From contig NZ_CP035490.1 in assembly GCF_004135205.1 (NCBI RefSeq), forward strand, positions 4,445,644-4,509,643: a stretch of 64,000 bases of DNA. The letters are read 5' to 3'. This stretch comes from Hahella sp. KA22 (lineage in GTDB: Bacteria; Pseudomonadota; Gammaproteobacteria; Pseudomonadales; Oleiphilaceae). This document shows positions 8,199-17,007 of the stretch, in pieces. The position numbers and the translations under genes were made by a program. The notes below the pieces were generated by a model. The model did no database searches and was not told the origin of the DNA. It saw only the letters and a program-made list of their open reading frames with translations. Numbering within the stretch: the stretch's first letter is position 1; each line of letters starts with the position of its first letter.

Positions 8199-9735
8199 CC
8201 ATCCCGGTTACGACCGACTGTTCTATCAATCCCGCCCGGATCTCGCCGCCGTGGGCGCGGCGCGGGAATGCGCGGCCCGTTTTCTGCTGGGCAAAGGCGT
8301 CGCTAATCAGACCAGTGAGGACATGCAACTGCTGGTGGCGGAGTATTTCACCAATGTGGTGAAACATGACGCCCAGGCGGATTTTATTGCGCTGGATAAA
8401 CGCAGTGGAGATGGTTTTGTCGATCTGCTGCTACTGGATAATGGCGCGGATCAATCCTCCCTGTTCGACGCAGATCGCAATATCGAGGATTTGTTATCGG
8501 AGAGTCCTTTGCATGAGAGCGGCATGGGGCTGACGCTGATTCGCAGTCTGGCGCCCCACGCGCGCTACCAGCGCATCCTCGGCAAAGACGGAGACTTCAA
8601 CAGCTATTGCGTGCGCGTAAAACTGACCAGCGCGCAACCGCGCATCGCCGTGATCGACGATGACCTGACTCAGCTTCATCTGCTGCAGGCTTATCTGGCG
8701 GATGAATACGAAGTGACGACTCTGGAAGATCCCCGCGAGGCCGAAAAGGCGATTATCGAGCAGCCGCCGCAGCTGATTCTCTGCGACATCAACATGCCCC
8801 ATCTCAACGGTCTGGATTTGCGTAAACGGCTGGCGGAACGCGCGGCCACCCGCATGATTCCGTTCATTTTCATGAGCGGATGCGCGCCCCAGCAAGTGCA
8901 AAGCAGCGCCGCGCATTTATCCATTGACGGGTTTATCGAAAAGCCCATGACCAAGCAGCGGTTGCAGCAAACCGTCGCCCAGGTCATCAAGCGCTCTCAG
9001 GATGTGAGAAACACCCTTAACGCCGAACTGGACAACCGCGTGTCCTCTCTGCTGTGGTCGCCTATTCCCGAGCGCTTCAGCCAGATACGGATTTCTTCCG
9101 GTTACCGCGTCGCCGCCAGAGGCGGAGGCGATTTCATCTTCCATCGCGACAGCGGCGACGCCTTCACCCTGATTCTCGGGGACATCATGGGGCATGGTGA
9201 GCAGGCCAAGTTTTTCGCGCATGCAGCGGCGGGTTATCTGCACGGCCTCTGCCACGCCACGCCCCATTCCGCTTCGCCGGGACAGCTGCTTAATCAGCTG
9301 TCCCATTTTGTCGCCTCCTCGCCGCTGCTCGCCCGCACCGGGCTGACCTGCCTGGTCATACAACTGCGCCCGGACAGCCGCCGCCTCACCATCGCCTCCG
9401 CCGGGCATCCGGAACCCTGGTTGCTGACTCAGGGCGACCTTCGTCCTGTGGCTTGCGGCGGCATGATGCTGGGCCTGGCGCATAATTACTCTTATGAAGA
9501 ATGTGAACTGGAACTACCGGAAGATTCCATATTCATTGGCTACACTGATGGATTAACAGAGCATGGAGAAGGCGCAGTGGAGGATCGGGAAGACGCCGTC
9601 CGCATGCTGCTCGCCGCCAACCTGAAGCAATACCCGCAGGCCCCGGCGCAGACCCAGTTGGACGAAGCCCTGCGCGCCGCCGGCTCCACGCTTGAGGACG
9701 ATGCGACTCTGTTGCTGCTCAGAGCCAGTCCTTGA
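8176..9735 (+). CDS. Response regulator with N-terminal RsbW-like kinase and C-terminal PP2C phosphatase (SypE-like)
   Basis: This 519-residue cytoplasmic protein has three domains. Residues about 10-150 are an anti-sigma/RsbW-type HATPase with the N-box VAEYFTNVVKHD, DNGADQ and GMGLTLIRSL. Residues about 155-275 are a receiver (IAVIDDD, acceptor aspartate in LILCDINMPHLNG, K in FIEKPM). Residues about 305-515 are a SpoIIE/RsbU-type PP2C domain (ARGGGDF, ILGDIMGHG, YTDGLTEHG, EDDATLLLL). Kinase plus receiver plus phosphatase is the hallmark of V. fischeri SypE, which sets the phosphorylation state of SypA according to receiver input. The natural partner would be the STAS protein at the left edge. 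The gene overlaps the hybrid kinase by 23 nt. In V. fischeri the SypE gene precedes sypF; here it follows. Confidence 0.88.
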   Translation: MNSTLLTSHPGYDRLFYQSRPDLAAVGAARECAARFLLGKGVANQTSEDMQLLVAEYFTNVVKHDAQADFIALDKRSGDGFVDLLLLDNGADQSSLFDADRNIEDLLSESPLHESGMGLTLIRSLAPHARYQRILGKDGDFNSYCVRVKLTSAQPRIAVIDDDLTQLHLLQAYLADEYEVTTLEDPREAEKAIIEQPPQLILCDINMPHLNGLDLRKRLAERAATRMIPFIFMSGCAPQQVQSSAAHLSIDGFIEKPMTKQRLQQTVAQVIKRSQDVRNTLNAELDNRVSSLLWSPIPERFSQIRISSGYRVAARGGGDFIFHRDSGDAFTLILGDIMGHGEQAKFFAHAAAGYLHGLCHATPHSASPGQLLNQLSHFVASSPLLARTGLTCLVIQLRPDSRRLTIASAGHPEPWLLTQGDLRPVACGGMMLGLAHNYSYEECELELPEDSIFIGYTDGLTEHGEGAVEDREDAVRMLLAANLKQYPQAPAQTQLDEALRAAGSTLEDDATLLLLRASP

Positions 9736-9776
9736 ACGCGCACTCGTGGCGATGAGATGGATTCGCCCATGACCCA

Positions 9777-11186
9777 ATGGAAGCTGATGTGAAGAAACGG
9801 ATATTGTTGATCGAAGACAGCCAGTCCCTGGCGTCCCTGTATCAAAGCTACCTGGAAGCGGGCGGTTATATGATCGTCACGGTGGAAACCGGTCGCGACG
9901 CCATCGTGCAAATTCTGCGAGAGCCACCGGACGTGGTGCTGCTGGACCTCAAGCTGCCGGACATGGACGGCATGGATATTCTCAGGCGCATCCAGCAGGA
10001 TGACCTGCCCTGTACGGTGATCGTCATGACCGCGCACGGCTCCATCGACATCGCCGTTAACGCCATGCAATACGGAGCCTTCGATTTTCTGGTGAAACCT
10101 TTCGACGCCCGCCGCCTGCAGGTCACCGTGAAGAACGCGCTGGCCAATAATAATCTGGTGAAGGAGGTGCAAGGCTATCGGGAGCAGTTCGCACGCCGTC
10201 ACTATGAAGGCTTCATCGGCGAGTCCCTGCCCATGCAGGGGGTGTATCGCATCATCGACTGCGCCGCCCCCAGCAACGCAACGGTATTCATCACTGGCGA
10301 AAGCGGCGTCGGCAAAGAAGTGTGCGCCGAAGCGATCCACAACCGCAGTCCTCGCAAGCAAGGGCCTTTCGTCCCCTTGAACTGCGGAGCCATTCCCAAA
10401 GACCTGATGGAAAGCGAGATATTCGGCCACGTCAAAGGCGCCTACACTGGCGCGCTGAACAACCGCGACGGCGCCGCCACTCAAGCCCACCGCGGCACCC
10501 TGTTTCTGGACGAAATCTGCGAGATGGACCTGGAGCTGCAAACCAAATTGCTACGCTTTATTCAAACCGGGACCTTTCAACGGGTCGGCGGCTCACAGCA
10601 GGAAACCGTGGACGTCAGATTCGTATGCGCCACCAACCGTGATCCTTTAAAGGAGGTGCAGGCGGGACGTTTCCGTGAAGACCTGTATTACCGGCTCCAC
10701 GTCATTCCTATCTATCTGCCGCCGCTCAGAGAGCGGGAAACCGACATCAAACTGCTGATGGAAAGCTTTCTGCGGGAATACGCCAAACAGGAAAAAAAAC
10801 GCTTCACCCGCTTCACGCCAGAGGCGGTTAATATCATGATGGCCCACCACTGGCCGGGCAATGTCCGAGAATTACAGAACGTCATCCGCAACATTGTGGT
10901 GCTTAACAACGATGAAGCCGTCACGCCGGACATGATCCCCTTTCACACCGCTTCAATGGCGTCGCCATTACTGCAACGTCCCTCCGCCCCGCACCTCGAA
11001 CAGCCCGTATCCCCCGAGGCAGGACAGGAAGACTTCCCCATCAAACCACTGTGGCTCATTGAAAAAGAAGCCATCGAACAAGCCATCACATACTGCGGCG
11101 GCAACATCCCCAAAGCTGCAGCAATGCTGGACGTCAGCGCCTCCACGATCTATCGCAAAAAGGAAAAGTGGGAGCAGGAACTGTAA
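9777..11186 (+). CDS. Sigma-54-dependent response regulator (NtrC/SypG-like)
   Basis: This 469-residue transcriptional activator has a receiver at residues about 8-120 (LLIEDSQ, acceptor aspartate in VVLLDLKLPDMDG, K in LVKPF). A sigma-54 AAA+ domain at about 145-375 contains Walker A GESGVGKE, the sigma-54 contact loop GAYTGA, Walker B GTLFLDEICEM and the arginine-finger region FREDLYYRLHVIP. A Fis-type helix-turn-helix ends the protein (GGNIPKAAAMLDVSASTIYR). It would be phosphorylated through the upstream Hpt and would activate sigma-54 promoters of the polysaccharide locus, as SypG does. It is the last gene of the operon; genes on the other strand follow. No sigma-54 promoter could be identified with confidence within the visible sequence. 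Confidence 0.92.
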   Translation: MEADVKKRILLIEDSQSLASLYQSYLEAGGYMIVTVETGRDAIVQILREPPDVVLLDLKLPDMDGMDILRRIQQDDLPCTVIVMTAHGSIDIAVNAMQYGAFDFLVKPFDARRLQVTVKNALANNNLVKEVQGYREQFARRHYEGFIGESLPMQGVYRIIDCAAPSNATVFITGESGVGKEVCAEAIHNRSPRKQGPFVPLNCGAIPKDLMESEIFGHVKGAYTGALNNRDGAATQAHRGTLFLDEICEMDLELQTKLLRFIQTGTFQRVGGSQQETVDVRFVCATNRDPLKEVQAGRFREDLYYRLHVIPIYLPPLRERETDIKLLMESFLREYAKQEKKRFTRFTPEAVNIMMAHHWPGNVRELQNVIRNIVVLNNDEAVTPDMIPFHTASMASPLLQRPSAPHLEQPVSPEAGQEDFPIKPLWLIEKEAIEQAITYCGGNIPKAAAMLDVSASTIYRKKEKWEQEL

Positions 11187-11230
11187 AAGGTGGACCACCA
11201 CCGCAAGAGACAGGCAAATACTTGAACACA

Positions 11231-11806
11231 CTACAGACTCAACCCGCCCCTGCCCCACTGCGCTCTATAACAGTCCGCGCTATACGAAAATGGTTTGGGC
11301 AGTCCGAAGTCTCTCGCTGTTAGTATCGTCACCAGGGGGCGATAAGGCAGCCTCTCCATACAATATCGTTTTCCCGCATGGACTTTGAACAGCAGGAGTT
11401 CGCGTATGTCTTTATTGAGTTCCAGCAGCCTGCTTTGTAATTCACTCAGTCCAGGGTTCCCGCTGACTTCAGAGCGGCCCACCCAAAATAGAAAATCTTC
11501 TTCTCCAACCGGGGTAATCGCTTTGAATATGTATCCTTCGGTGCAATTAACCACCGCTATCAAACCAAGTACGCGCGTAGGCGGACAGTAGTGTTCGAAT
11601 TCCAGTAACGGCGACTCCCCTAAAGCATGTCGAATAATAGTCTTCGCCAGCACCACCTGCCCTTTGTCAAAGGGCTCTAATCGAACAGCGCTGCACATTT
11701 CAAAGGCCTTGAGGATTTCCTGCTGACTATTGCCCTCCCCTTTCAGAAAGCGTATCCAGCCATACAGATGGGAATAGGGAGACCGGTGAACAGGGAGGGT
11801 ATCCAT
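11231..11806 (-). CDS. Hypothetical protein, 191 residues
   Basis: I do not recognise this family. The product is soluble-looking, with no signal peptide or membrane segment, a balanced amino-acid composition and scattered tryptophan and cysteine (FLFWVGRSEV, FEHYCPPTRV). A helical stretch LSELQSRLLELNKDIRELLL lies around residues 118-137. It converges on the sigma-54 regulator gene, and its base composition is clearly lower in GC than the operon to its left. It may be transcribed together with the three small minus-strand genes to its right. Existence as a gene is likely but unproven. Confidence 0.5.
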   Translation of the reverse strand: MDTLPVHRSPYSHLYGWIRFLKGEGNSQQEILKAFEMCSAVRLEPFDKGQVVLAKTIIRHALGESPLLEFEHYCPPTRVLGLIAVVNCTEGYIFKAITPVGEEDFLFWVGRSEVSGNPGLSELQSRLLELNKDIRELLLFKVHAGKRYCMERLPYRPLVTILTARDFGLPKPFSYSADCYRAQWGRGGLSL

Positions 11807-11920
11807 CTCAGTGAACCAGATGGTTATATTCTTCTGGTTTTGCGTAACTGTCGGCGTTATCAGTTCTATCTATTGTCGGCATTTGCTCATATCCTTATGT
11901 GTGTTGTCGCCGTGCAAGGC

Positions 11921-12211
11921 TTACCCGGTTTTCGCTCCATAATCAGCAAGCATTTCATCCAGCCTTTCCAGCTCAATTTCGACATAGCGATGGAAGTTCA
12001 GGTAGTCGTCGCGTCCAATCAGAGAAGGCAGCAAACGGATAGCCCATTCACACTTTTTTGCTTGAAAGGTTAAGTTTTCCTGATGACAGGCTACTTCCTG
12101 CAGCATTTTCAGACTTAGAAGCTTATTGGCGACACAATCCAGAATCGCGTTATACGGCGCTTCTCTGTTTCCGATTCGGTTCCATTGTTCATCAACAAAG
12201 CGTTGCGGCAT
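11921..12211 (-). CDS. Small hypothetical protein, member of a three-gene tandem family
   Basis: This 96-residue acidic/helical protein begins MPQRFVDEQWNRIGNREAP and ends with YVEIELERLDEMLADYG. It aligns over its whole length with the products at 12284-12586 and 12713-13030. Shared features are an N-terminal VDxxW, then a K[LI] helix, a central L-x(2)-L-x(2)-IG segment and a C-terminal [VI]E-x-E-[KRL]LD-x-[LM]L helix. AAGGTG lies seven bases before the ATG on the minus strand, a good ribosome site. No known domain is recognised. Retention of the pattern across strongly diverged copies supports a real coding gene. Confidence 0.55.
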   Translation of the reverse strand: MPQRFVDEQWNRIGNREAPYNAILDCVANKLLSLKMLQEVACHQENLTFQAKKCEWAIRLLPSLIGRDDYLNFHRYVEIELERLDEMLADYGAKTG

Positions 12212-12283
12212 GCATTCACCTTATGGGTTCATCCCTGTCCCTTAGACCAGTCCATATCCACTTTGTCCATATACGCTCCTGAT

Positions 12284-12586
12284 TCAAGACGCCGAATCTA
12301 CCGAACCGAGTCCATCTTGCAGTTCACTTTCGATCTGTCTCAGCAGGTAGGTCACCCGCCCATAAAGCAAAGTGTGCTCTCTGGCTTCAAGATTTTTCTT
12401 CAGGTTAGTCAGTTCGTTAATCGTTATGTTTATCAAATATATAAGCTTGTTTGACGGCTTTCGCCTCTCTTTCAACTGCGCTAATTGCTGTCGTTTGGCT
12501 TCAATCAGACTGACTTTTACTGCGGAAGGGGTCTCTTCCCCTCCTAACCTCAGGCCCCAATCAGCGTCAACCAATATCTCGGCCAT
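12284..12586 (-). CDS. Small hypothetical protein, second tandem family member
   Basis: This product has about 100 residues, beginning MAEILVDADWGLRLGGEETP. I chose the ATG at 12586 because it gives an N-terminus aligned with the two neighbours (VDxxW a few residues in) and has GGGGA about eight bases upstream. The frame stays open to 12631, allowing 15 extra residues. The body is rich in Lys, Leu and Gln and predicted helical (SLIEAKRQQLAQLKERRK), ending in LLRQIESELQDGL, which corresponds to the C-terminal family helix. It is the most diverged of the three copies. Function unknown. Confidence 0.5.
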   Translation of the reverse strand: MAEILVDADWGLRLGGEETPSAVKVSLIEAKRQQLAQLKERRKPSNKLIYLINITINELTNLKKNLEAREHTLLYGRVTYLLRQIESELQDGLGSVDSAS

Positions 12587-12712
12587 ACCCATATCCCCGC
12601 ACTTCTTGAGCCCTAATGAAAAGTAGAGCATCGCCGGAGTTTCTTGTCTTAATATCCGGCATTAAGTCGCCGTGCAGGCGCTTCTGTACGTCTGACTATT
12701 ACCAAAGCAAAG

Positions 12713-13030
12713 TCATTCCAAGTTAAAGCCTTCCGGCTCATTTCCTTGTTCTGACTCCCCGGTTTCAAGCAGTCCATCCAGCTTTTCCAATTCAACGTCC
12801 GCCAGAGAGAAATAATGGGTGAAGTCAGCTTCTCCAATATGGCCCTTAAGATTATGCAGGCAGCTCTGGCATGTCAGAATCTGGCACATAATGTCGGGCA
12901 TCTCTTCCGCCGCAACGGAGAGTTCGCATAACTGGATCAACTTACTGACAATCGTATTGACCACTTGCTCCTGGGGAGTGTCGGCGCTTCCTGCTATGGC
13001 CCAGTTAAAGTCGACATATGGCTTTGTCAT
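12713..13030 (-). CDS. Small hypothetical protein, third tandem family member
   Basis: This 105-residue acidic protein begins MTKPYVDFNWAIAGSADTPQ. It shares the VDxxW start, the KL-x(2)-L helix and the end segment ADVELEKLDGLLETG with its two neighbours. It contains cysteines at CQILTCQSC, which the neighbours mostly lack, so a conserved metal site is unlikely. It would be the first gene if the three are co-transcribed leftwards. Function unknown. Confidence 0.5.
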   Translation of the reverse strand: MTKPYVDFNWAIAGSADTPQEQVVNTIVSKLIQLCELSVAAEEMPDIMCQILTCQSCLHNLKGHIGEADFTHYFSLADVELEKLDGLLETGESEQGNEPEGFNLE

Positions 13031-13483
13031 TATCGATATTCTTCAAGCGGAATTTTGCCAACAATTATAAATTTAGACGATATTAAAAGGTCAGTGAGCT
13101 CCGGTTTATATTGAAATGGCATAATAAAGCCCGCCATTGACTTAAGGGCGCGCCTTTCACTTATTCGGCCCTATTTGAAAATGACGTATCAAGCGCTTTT
13201 CCTCACGCTTCTCTTGGCGGCATCCCGATTTGTGAGACTTTCGACTTTAGCGATCAATTGTTACTGCACTTCCCCAAACTCAACTTTCGATGGAAGAACT
13301 TTCCTACCCATTTTTATCAGAGAAACCACCATGATCGCCCATGAGGTGAGACTCATACGCCTCTCACTTCCTCAAATGAAAGCAGACATATAGCTCATAT
13401 CATCTATACTTTTACCTACACGGACTTACAAAAATTTGGGGCTTGATGGCGGACTCTTCTGTAGCTCCAAAATCAGTATTTCT
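13031..13483. other. Intergenic region between divergent genes
   Basis: These roughly 450 bases separate the leftward small-gene family from the rightward diguanylate cyclase and are AT-richer than the flanks. They should contain promoters for both directions, but I could not assign convincing -35/-10 pairs. A 72-codon open frame inside (13175-13393) has a hydrophobic start but no clear ribosome site, and I do not call it a gene. Confidence 0.4.
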
Positions 13484-15460
13484 ATGCGACTAGCCAACTT
13501 ATGGAAGCTACCGCTTCCCCATCTTCTCGCCGAGACAGATCAGAACGGCGATTGGATTAAATGCAACGCACGATGGAGCCAGTACTCTGGACTCTCTGCG
13601 ACCAGCTCTACCGGTATGCGATGGATCGAAGTCATCCACCAGGACGATATCTCGGCAGTTCAAAGAGGATGGCGAATCGGCATCGAAGCCAAAAGCCATT
13701 TCGAATTGACGATGCGCCTGCAGCGCGCTTCCGACGCATCTTATCGATGGCATGTTTGTCATATCGTCCCTCTCGCCGATGAGCAGGGCGACATCCCTGG
13801 CTGGCTCGTTTCTTTCACGGATATTCATGGCGGCAAATCGCAACAAGAGGGTGATCACTCCTCCGTCGCCAAGTTACAGAGTGAAAGAGAAGTACTGGCG
13901 ACCTCCAATGACTATCTGCTCGAAGTATTGCGGGAGTATCGCGAAACAGAAATCAGGCTGGAAAAAGCGACTGAAAAGCTGAACCAAATCGTTGAAACCC
14001 AGTCTCACCTGTCTCAGGCAGAAATAGACATGGCCGCCTTTACCCAGCTTGTGACCGAAAAAATGCTGACTGTCACTCCCGCTACTGGGGCCTTTATCGA
14101 ATCGATAGAAGGCGAAGAGATGGTTTATCAAGCCGCCAGCGGCGCCGCTCGCCAGTTCGAAGGCATGAGACTGAATTTACTCAACAGCCTTTCCGGTCTC
14201 TGCGTCATTGACCGCAAAGCCCTTATCGCCGAAGACACCGCCAATGACTCCAGGGTGAATCATGAAGCGTGCAAAAAAATCGCAGCGGCTTCAATGGTGG
14301 TTACCCCGCTCTATGAAGATGGCAATGTGGTGGGCGTACTCAAAATTATTTCCGACACGCCCTATGCGTTTGACGATAATGATCTGAAAACGTTGGAAAT
14401 GATGGCCGGCCTCATTGGCGCAGCCATTGGCCGCAAAATCAGGCTGCAGGAAAAAGAGGATTTATTAGAGGCGAAGTCTCTAACGCTGATGCAGTTGGAG
14501 CAAGAAGTGGAACAGCGAAAGCGGATTGAAGAGCGACTCAAAGCCAACGAAATGCGCACCCGGCGCATCATAGAAAGTTCTCATGAAGCCTTCGTCGCAA
14601 TGGACGCAGGCGGCTTTATCACAGACTGGAATCTTAAAGCCGAGGAAACCTTTGGCTGGACTGCGACCGAGGCGATCGGGCGTAAATTATCAGACTTAAT
14701 CATTCCGCCAGGGCTCCGTGAAAGACATGAGACGGGCATGCGCAAGTTCATAGCGACCGGCCAGGGCATCGTTTTAGGAAAGCGCCTTGAACTGCTCGCC
14801 CTCAATATAAAAGGCGAGAAGATACCGGTAGAAATCACGATTTCCGCCATTTCGGTAAGAGAAAAGTGGCAGTTTTACGCCTTTCTCCATGATATCTCTG
14901 AAAGGAAACAGACAGAGCAAAAGCTACGTCATTTAGCTCAATACGACAGCCTCACCAGCCTGCCTAACCGCGCCTTATTCTATGACCGCCTCAATCAAGC
15001 CCTCGCGCGCGCCCATCGCAACGAAGCGCAGTTCGCCCTTATGTATTTGGATATCGACCGTTTTAAGTCGATCAATGACACCCACGGCCACGGCGTTGGC
15101 GACGAACTGCTGACCGCGTTCAGCAACCGCATTCAACTGATTATCAGAGAATCCGACACGCTGGCCCGCTTAGGGGGAGATGAGTTTGTCATCATCGCCG
15201 AGAACATTGGCGACCAAGGCGACGCTGAGCACATCGCCCAGAAAATACTTTGGGCGATGAAGCAGGCGTTTCAACTAAACAAACTGAGTATCCAGGTGGG
15301 AACAAGTATTGGCGTCGCGCTACTGCCCGCTCACGACGTGTCGGCGGACGATCTGGTCAGAATGGCGGATAAGGCGTTGTATTCGGCGAAGGAAGCAGGA
15401 AGAAACACCTACAAGGTATATGAAGCAGCCACTCAGGCGGCGGAAAAACCTCACCACTAA
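13484..15460 (+). CDS. Diguanylate cyclase, PAS-GAF-PAS-GGDEF
   Basis: This roughly 658-residue soluble protein would make cyclic di-GMP from two GTP. It has an N-terminal PAS domain (ETDQNGDWIKCN, WIEVIHQDD), a coiled stretch, a GAF domain (about residues 190-325; VTPLYEDGNVVGVLKI) and a second PAS (SSHEAFVAMDAGGFITDWN). The GGDEF domain spans about residues 490-650, with LTSLPNRALFYDRL, the intact catalytic motif LGGDEF and an inhibitory I-site RESD five residues before it, so product feedback is expected. There is no EAL domain. The frame is open from a TTG at 13436. I prefer the ATG at 13484, although neither start has a strong ribosome site. It stands alone beside a biofilm-type operon, which suggests a link to surface growth. 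Confidence 0.88.
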   Translation: MRLANLWKLPLPHLLAETDQNGDWIKCNARWSQYSGLSATSSTGMRWIEVIHQDDISAVQRGWRIGIEAKSHFELTMRLQRASDASYRWHVCHIVPLADEQGDIPGWLVSFTDIHGGKSQQEGDHSSVAKLQSEREVLATSNDYLLEVLREYRETEIRLEKATEKLNQIVETQSHLSQAEIDMAAFTQLVTEKMLTVTPATGAFIESIEGEEMVYQAASGAARQFEGMRLNLLNSLSGLCVIDRKALIAEDTANDSRVNHEACKKIAAASMVVTPLYEDGNVVGVLKIISDTPYAFDDNDLKTLEMMAGLIGAAIGRKIRLQEKEDLLEAKSLTLMQLEQEVEQRKRIEERLKANEMRTRRIIESSHEAFVAMDAGGFITDWNLKAEETFGWTATEAIGRKLSDLIIPPGLRERHETGMRKFIATGQGIVLGKRLELLALNIKGEKIPVEITISAISVREKWQFYAFLHDISERKQTEQKLRHLAQYDSLTSLPNRALFYDRLNQALARAHRNEAQFALMYLDIDRFKSINDTHGHGVGDELLTAFSNRIQLIIRESDTLARLGGDEFVIIAENIGDQGDAEHIAQKILWAMKQAFQLNKLSIQVGTSIGVALLPAHDVSADDLVRMADKALYSAKEAGRNTYKVYEAATQAAEKPHH

Positions 15461-15558
15461 CGCTTTGGAGGGCGGGAGATAGCCCGTGGGTTAGAAATAG
15501 CCCGTTGGCAGCGCCAGGTTCTATACTTTACGGCTATCAGAGTGAAGCTGTTCGACTA

Positions 15559-15741
15559 TCACGCCTTACCGTCCGGCCACTCATGCTTGATAACCATATC
15601 AAGCTCGCGCCAAAGCTCCTGCAGCAATTGCAATTGCTCCTCGCGTAATTTTTTATCCTTGTAACTAACGGGCGGCTGCGCATCCAGGGCGAGGGTCAAG
15701 CGGTAGATATCGTCAATGATTGAGGATTGTTCCGACTTCAT
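15559..15741 (-). CDS. Small hypothetical protein, 60 residues
   Basis: The start at 15741 is chosen because GGAGAAGG lies just upstream on the minus strand; an upstream start at 15807 would add 22 residues. The product begins MKSEQSSIIDDIYRLTLALD and is charged and helical (KKLREEQLQLLQELWRELD). It has no membrane segment or recognised domain. It converges on the diguanylate cyclase gene. The size and strong ribosome site favour a real small protein, but nothing shows its function. Confidence 0.45.
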   Translation of the reverse strand: MKSEQSSIIDDIYRLTLALDAQPPVSYKDKKLREEQLQLLQELWRELDMVIKHEWPDGKA

Positions 15742-15931
15742 AGCCTTCTCCAAATCCAGATTGCGATGACTCTCGGCAAGTCTTTCATGATCGGAGCGGC
15801 ATTTCAACGGCTATTCAAAATTGTGGGAGATCTGAGCTTTTACCCATCAGTTTCGCCAACGCGTTCTATAATGAAATAAATACAGTGATTGTGAACAAGC
15901 CTCACCGCAAACATTGACTTTTGAGCGGAGC

Positions 15932-16924
15932 ATGATGATCAGGCGCCTTACGCTCACCCTGGCCTTCCTCCTGTTTGCTGCTGACAGCTCGGCGGAGGCT
16001 ATGGTGATCGCAGTAATCGGAAAAACCAAGAACGACAGTTTTTATATCTCCTCTTACAACGGGTGCCAGCGCTTTGCAGCGGCCTACCCTGACGTCACCT
16101 GTATTTATGATGGCCCCGCCGACTTCCAGGACCCCAGATCGCAAGCCATGGTGGTGCAGAAGATTATCAACCAGGGCGTCGATGGGCTGCTGATTTCAAC
16201 CACGGATTCAGAGCATCTGGTGAAAAGAGCCCTGACCATCGCCAAATCAAAATCCATCCCAACGATTATGTTTGACTCGGATTTGCTGCCGGAGCACCGC
16301 AGTTACAGGATGGCTTATGTCGGCACTGATAACGTGGATTTTGGCAAAGCGCTGGGCGAATACGCCAAAAAGTATCAGCGCCCTGAAGGCATCACGGAAT
16401 TCTGCATCCAAAGCGGCCACCCGACCACGCCAAATCTGAATGAACGTATTGAAGGCGTTCGCCTGGCGTTGAGCGAAGCCAATCCCGCCAGCTTCTCCAG
16501 TGAAACCTCGGGCTGGAAGGAAAACAGCCGCTGCCCTCTCTATTCGGAGGGCAAGAGAGATACCGCCATTTTTCAACTGGAGCAAATGATAACGGCGTAC
16601 AAACCTGCCCCCGTCATTATCGCCGTCGCCGGCTTTGCACAGTTCTCCCAGGACTACATTCCCCGATTCAAGAAATACGCGCCCAGAATAGCCAGCAATG
16701 ATGTCGTCATCATTTCCGCCGATACCGAGCCGTTACAACTCAAAGCCCTATCCGAAGGGCTGTCTACAGCGAATATTGGGCAAAGACCGTTTGAAATGGG
16801 CAGGCTGGGCGCAGAGCTTCTGTACCGCTATATCAAACATGGAGAGACGCCCGAAAAAGAGTTTTATCATCTCGACTACCACTACTGCACGCCGGAGAAC
16901 CTTGAGTCCTGTATTGTTGAGTAG
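15932..16924 (+). CDS. Periplasmic sugar-type substrate-binding protein (Peripla_BP_4-like)
   Basis: This roughly 330-residue exported protein has a signal peptide (MMIRRLTLTLAFLLFAADSS, cleavage near SAEA). The mature part follows the ribose/galactose-binding or LuxP fold: VIAVIGKTKNDSFY at the first strand, VVQKIINQGVDGLLIST, SIPTIMFDSDL and a C-terminal half with VVIISADTEPL. No permease or ATPase gene is adjacent, so it may feed a receptor or a transporter elsewhere. A TATAAT at 15867-15872 could be a -10 box, but no good -35 is seen. The frame is open from a TTG at 15914; the ATG at 15932 (or 15935) puts the signal peptide in the usual place. Confidence 0.8.
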   Translation: MMIRRLTLTLAFLLFAADSSAEAMVIAVIGKTKNDSFYISSYNGCQRFAAAYPDVTCIYDGPADFQDPRSQAMVVQKIINQGVDGLLISTTDSEHLVKRALTIAKSKSIPTIMFDSDLLPEHRSYRMAYVGTDNVDFGKALGEYAKKYQRPEGITEFCIQSGHPTTPNLNERIEGVRLALSEANPASFSSETSGWKENSRCPLYSEGKRDTAIFQLEQMITAYKPAPVIIAVAGFAQFSQDYIPRFKKYAPRIASNDVVIISADTEPLQLKALSEGLSTANIGQRPFEMGRLGAELLYRYIKHGETPEKEFYHLDYHYCTPENLESCIVE

Positions 16925-17007
16925 CCGATCTCGCGGCTTTAAATTGCCACCGACTTTGTAGCCTCCCTTCAGGCCATTGCCGCAATTACGTAAAGAACCT
17001 AACCGAC

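Noticed and set aside
13175-13393. A 72-codon + frame with a hydrophobic N-terminus before the diguanylate cyclase
   Set aside because: No good ribosome site, odd composition and no recognisable pattern; treated as intergenic.
16923-16938. Possible small terminator AGCCG-CGGCT followed by TTTAAATT
   Set aside because: The stem is only five pairs and the T-run is short and interrupted.
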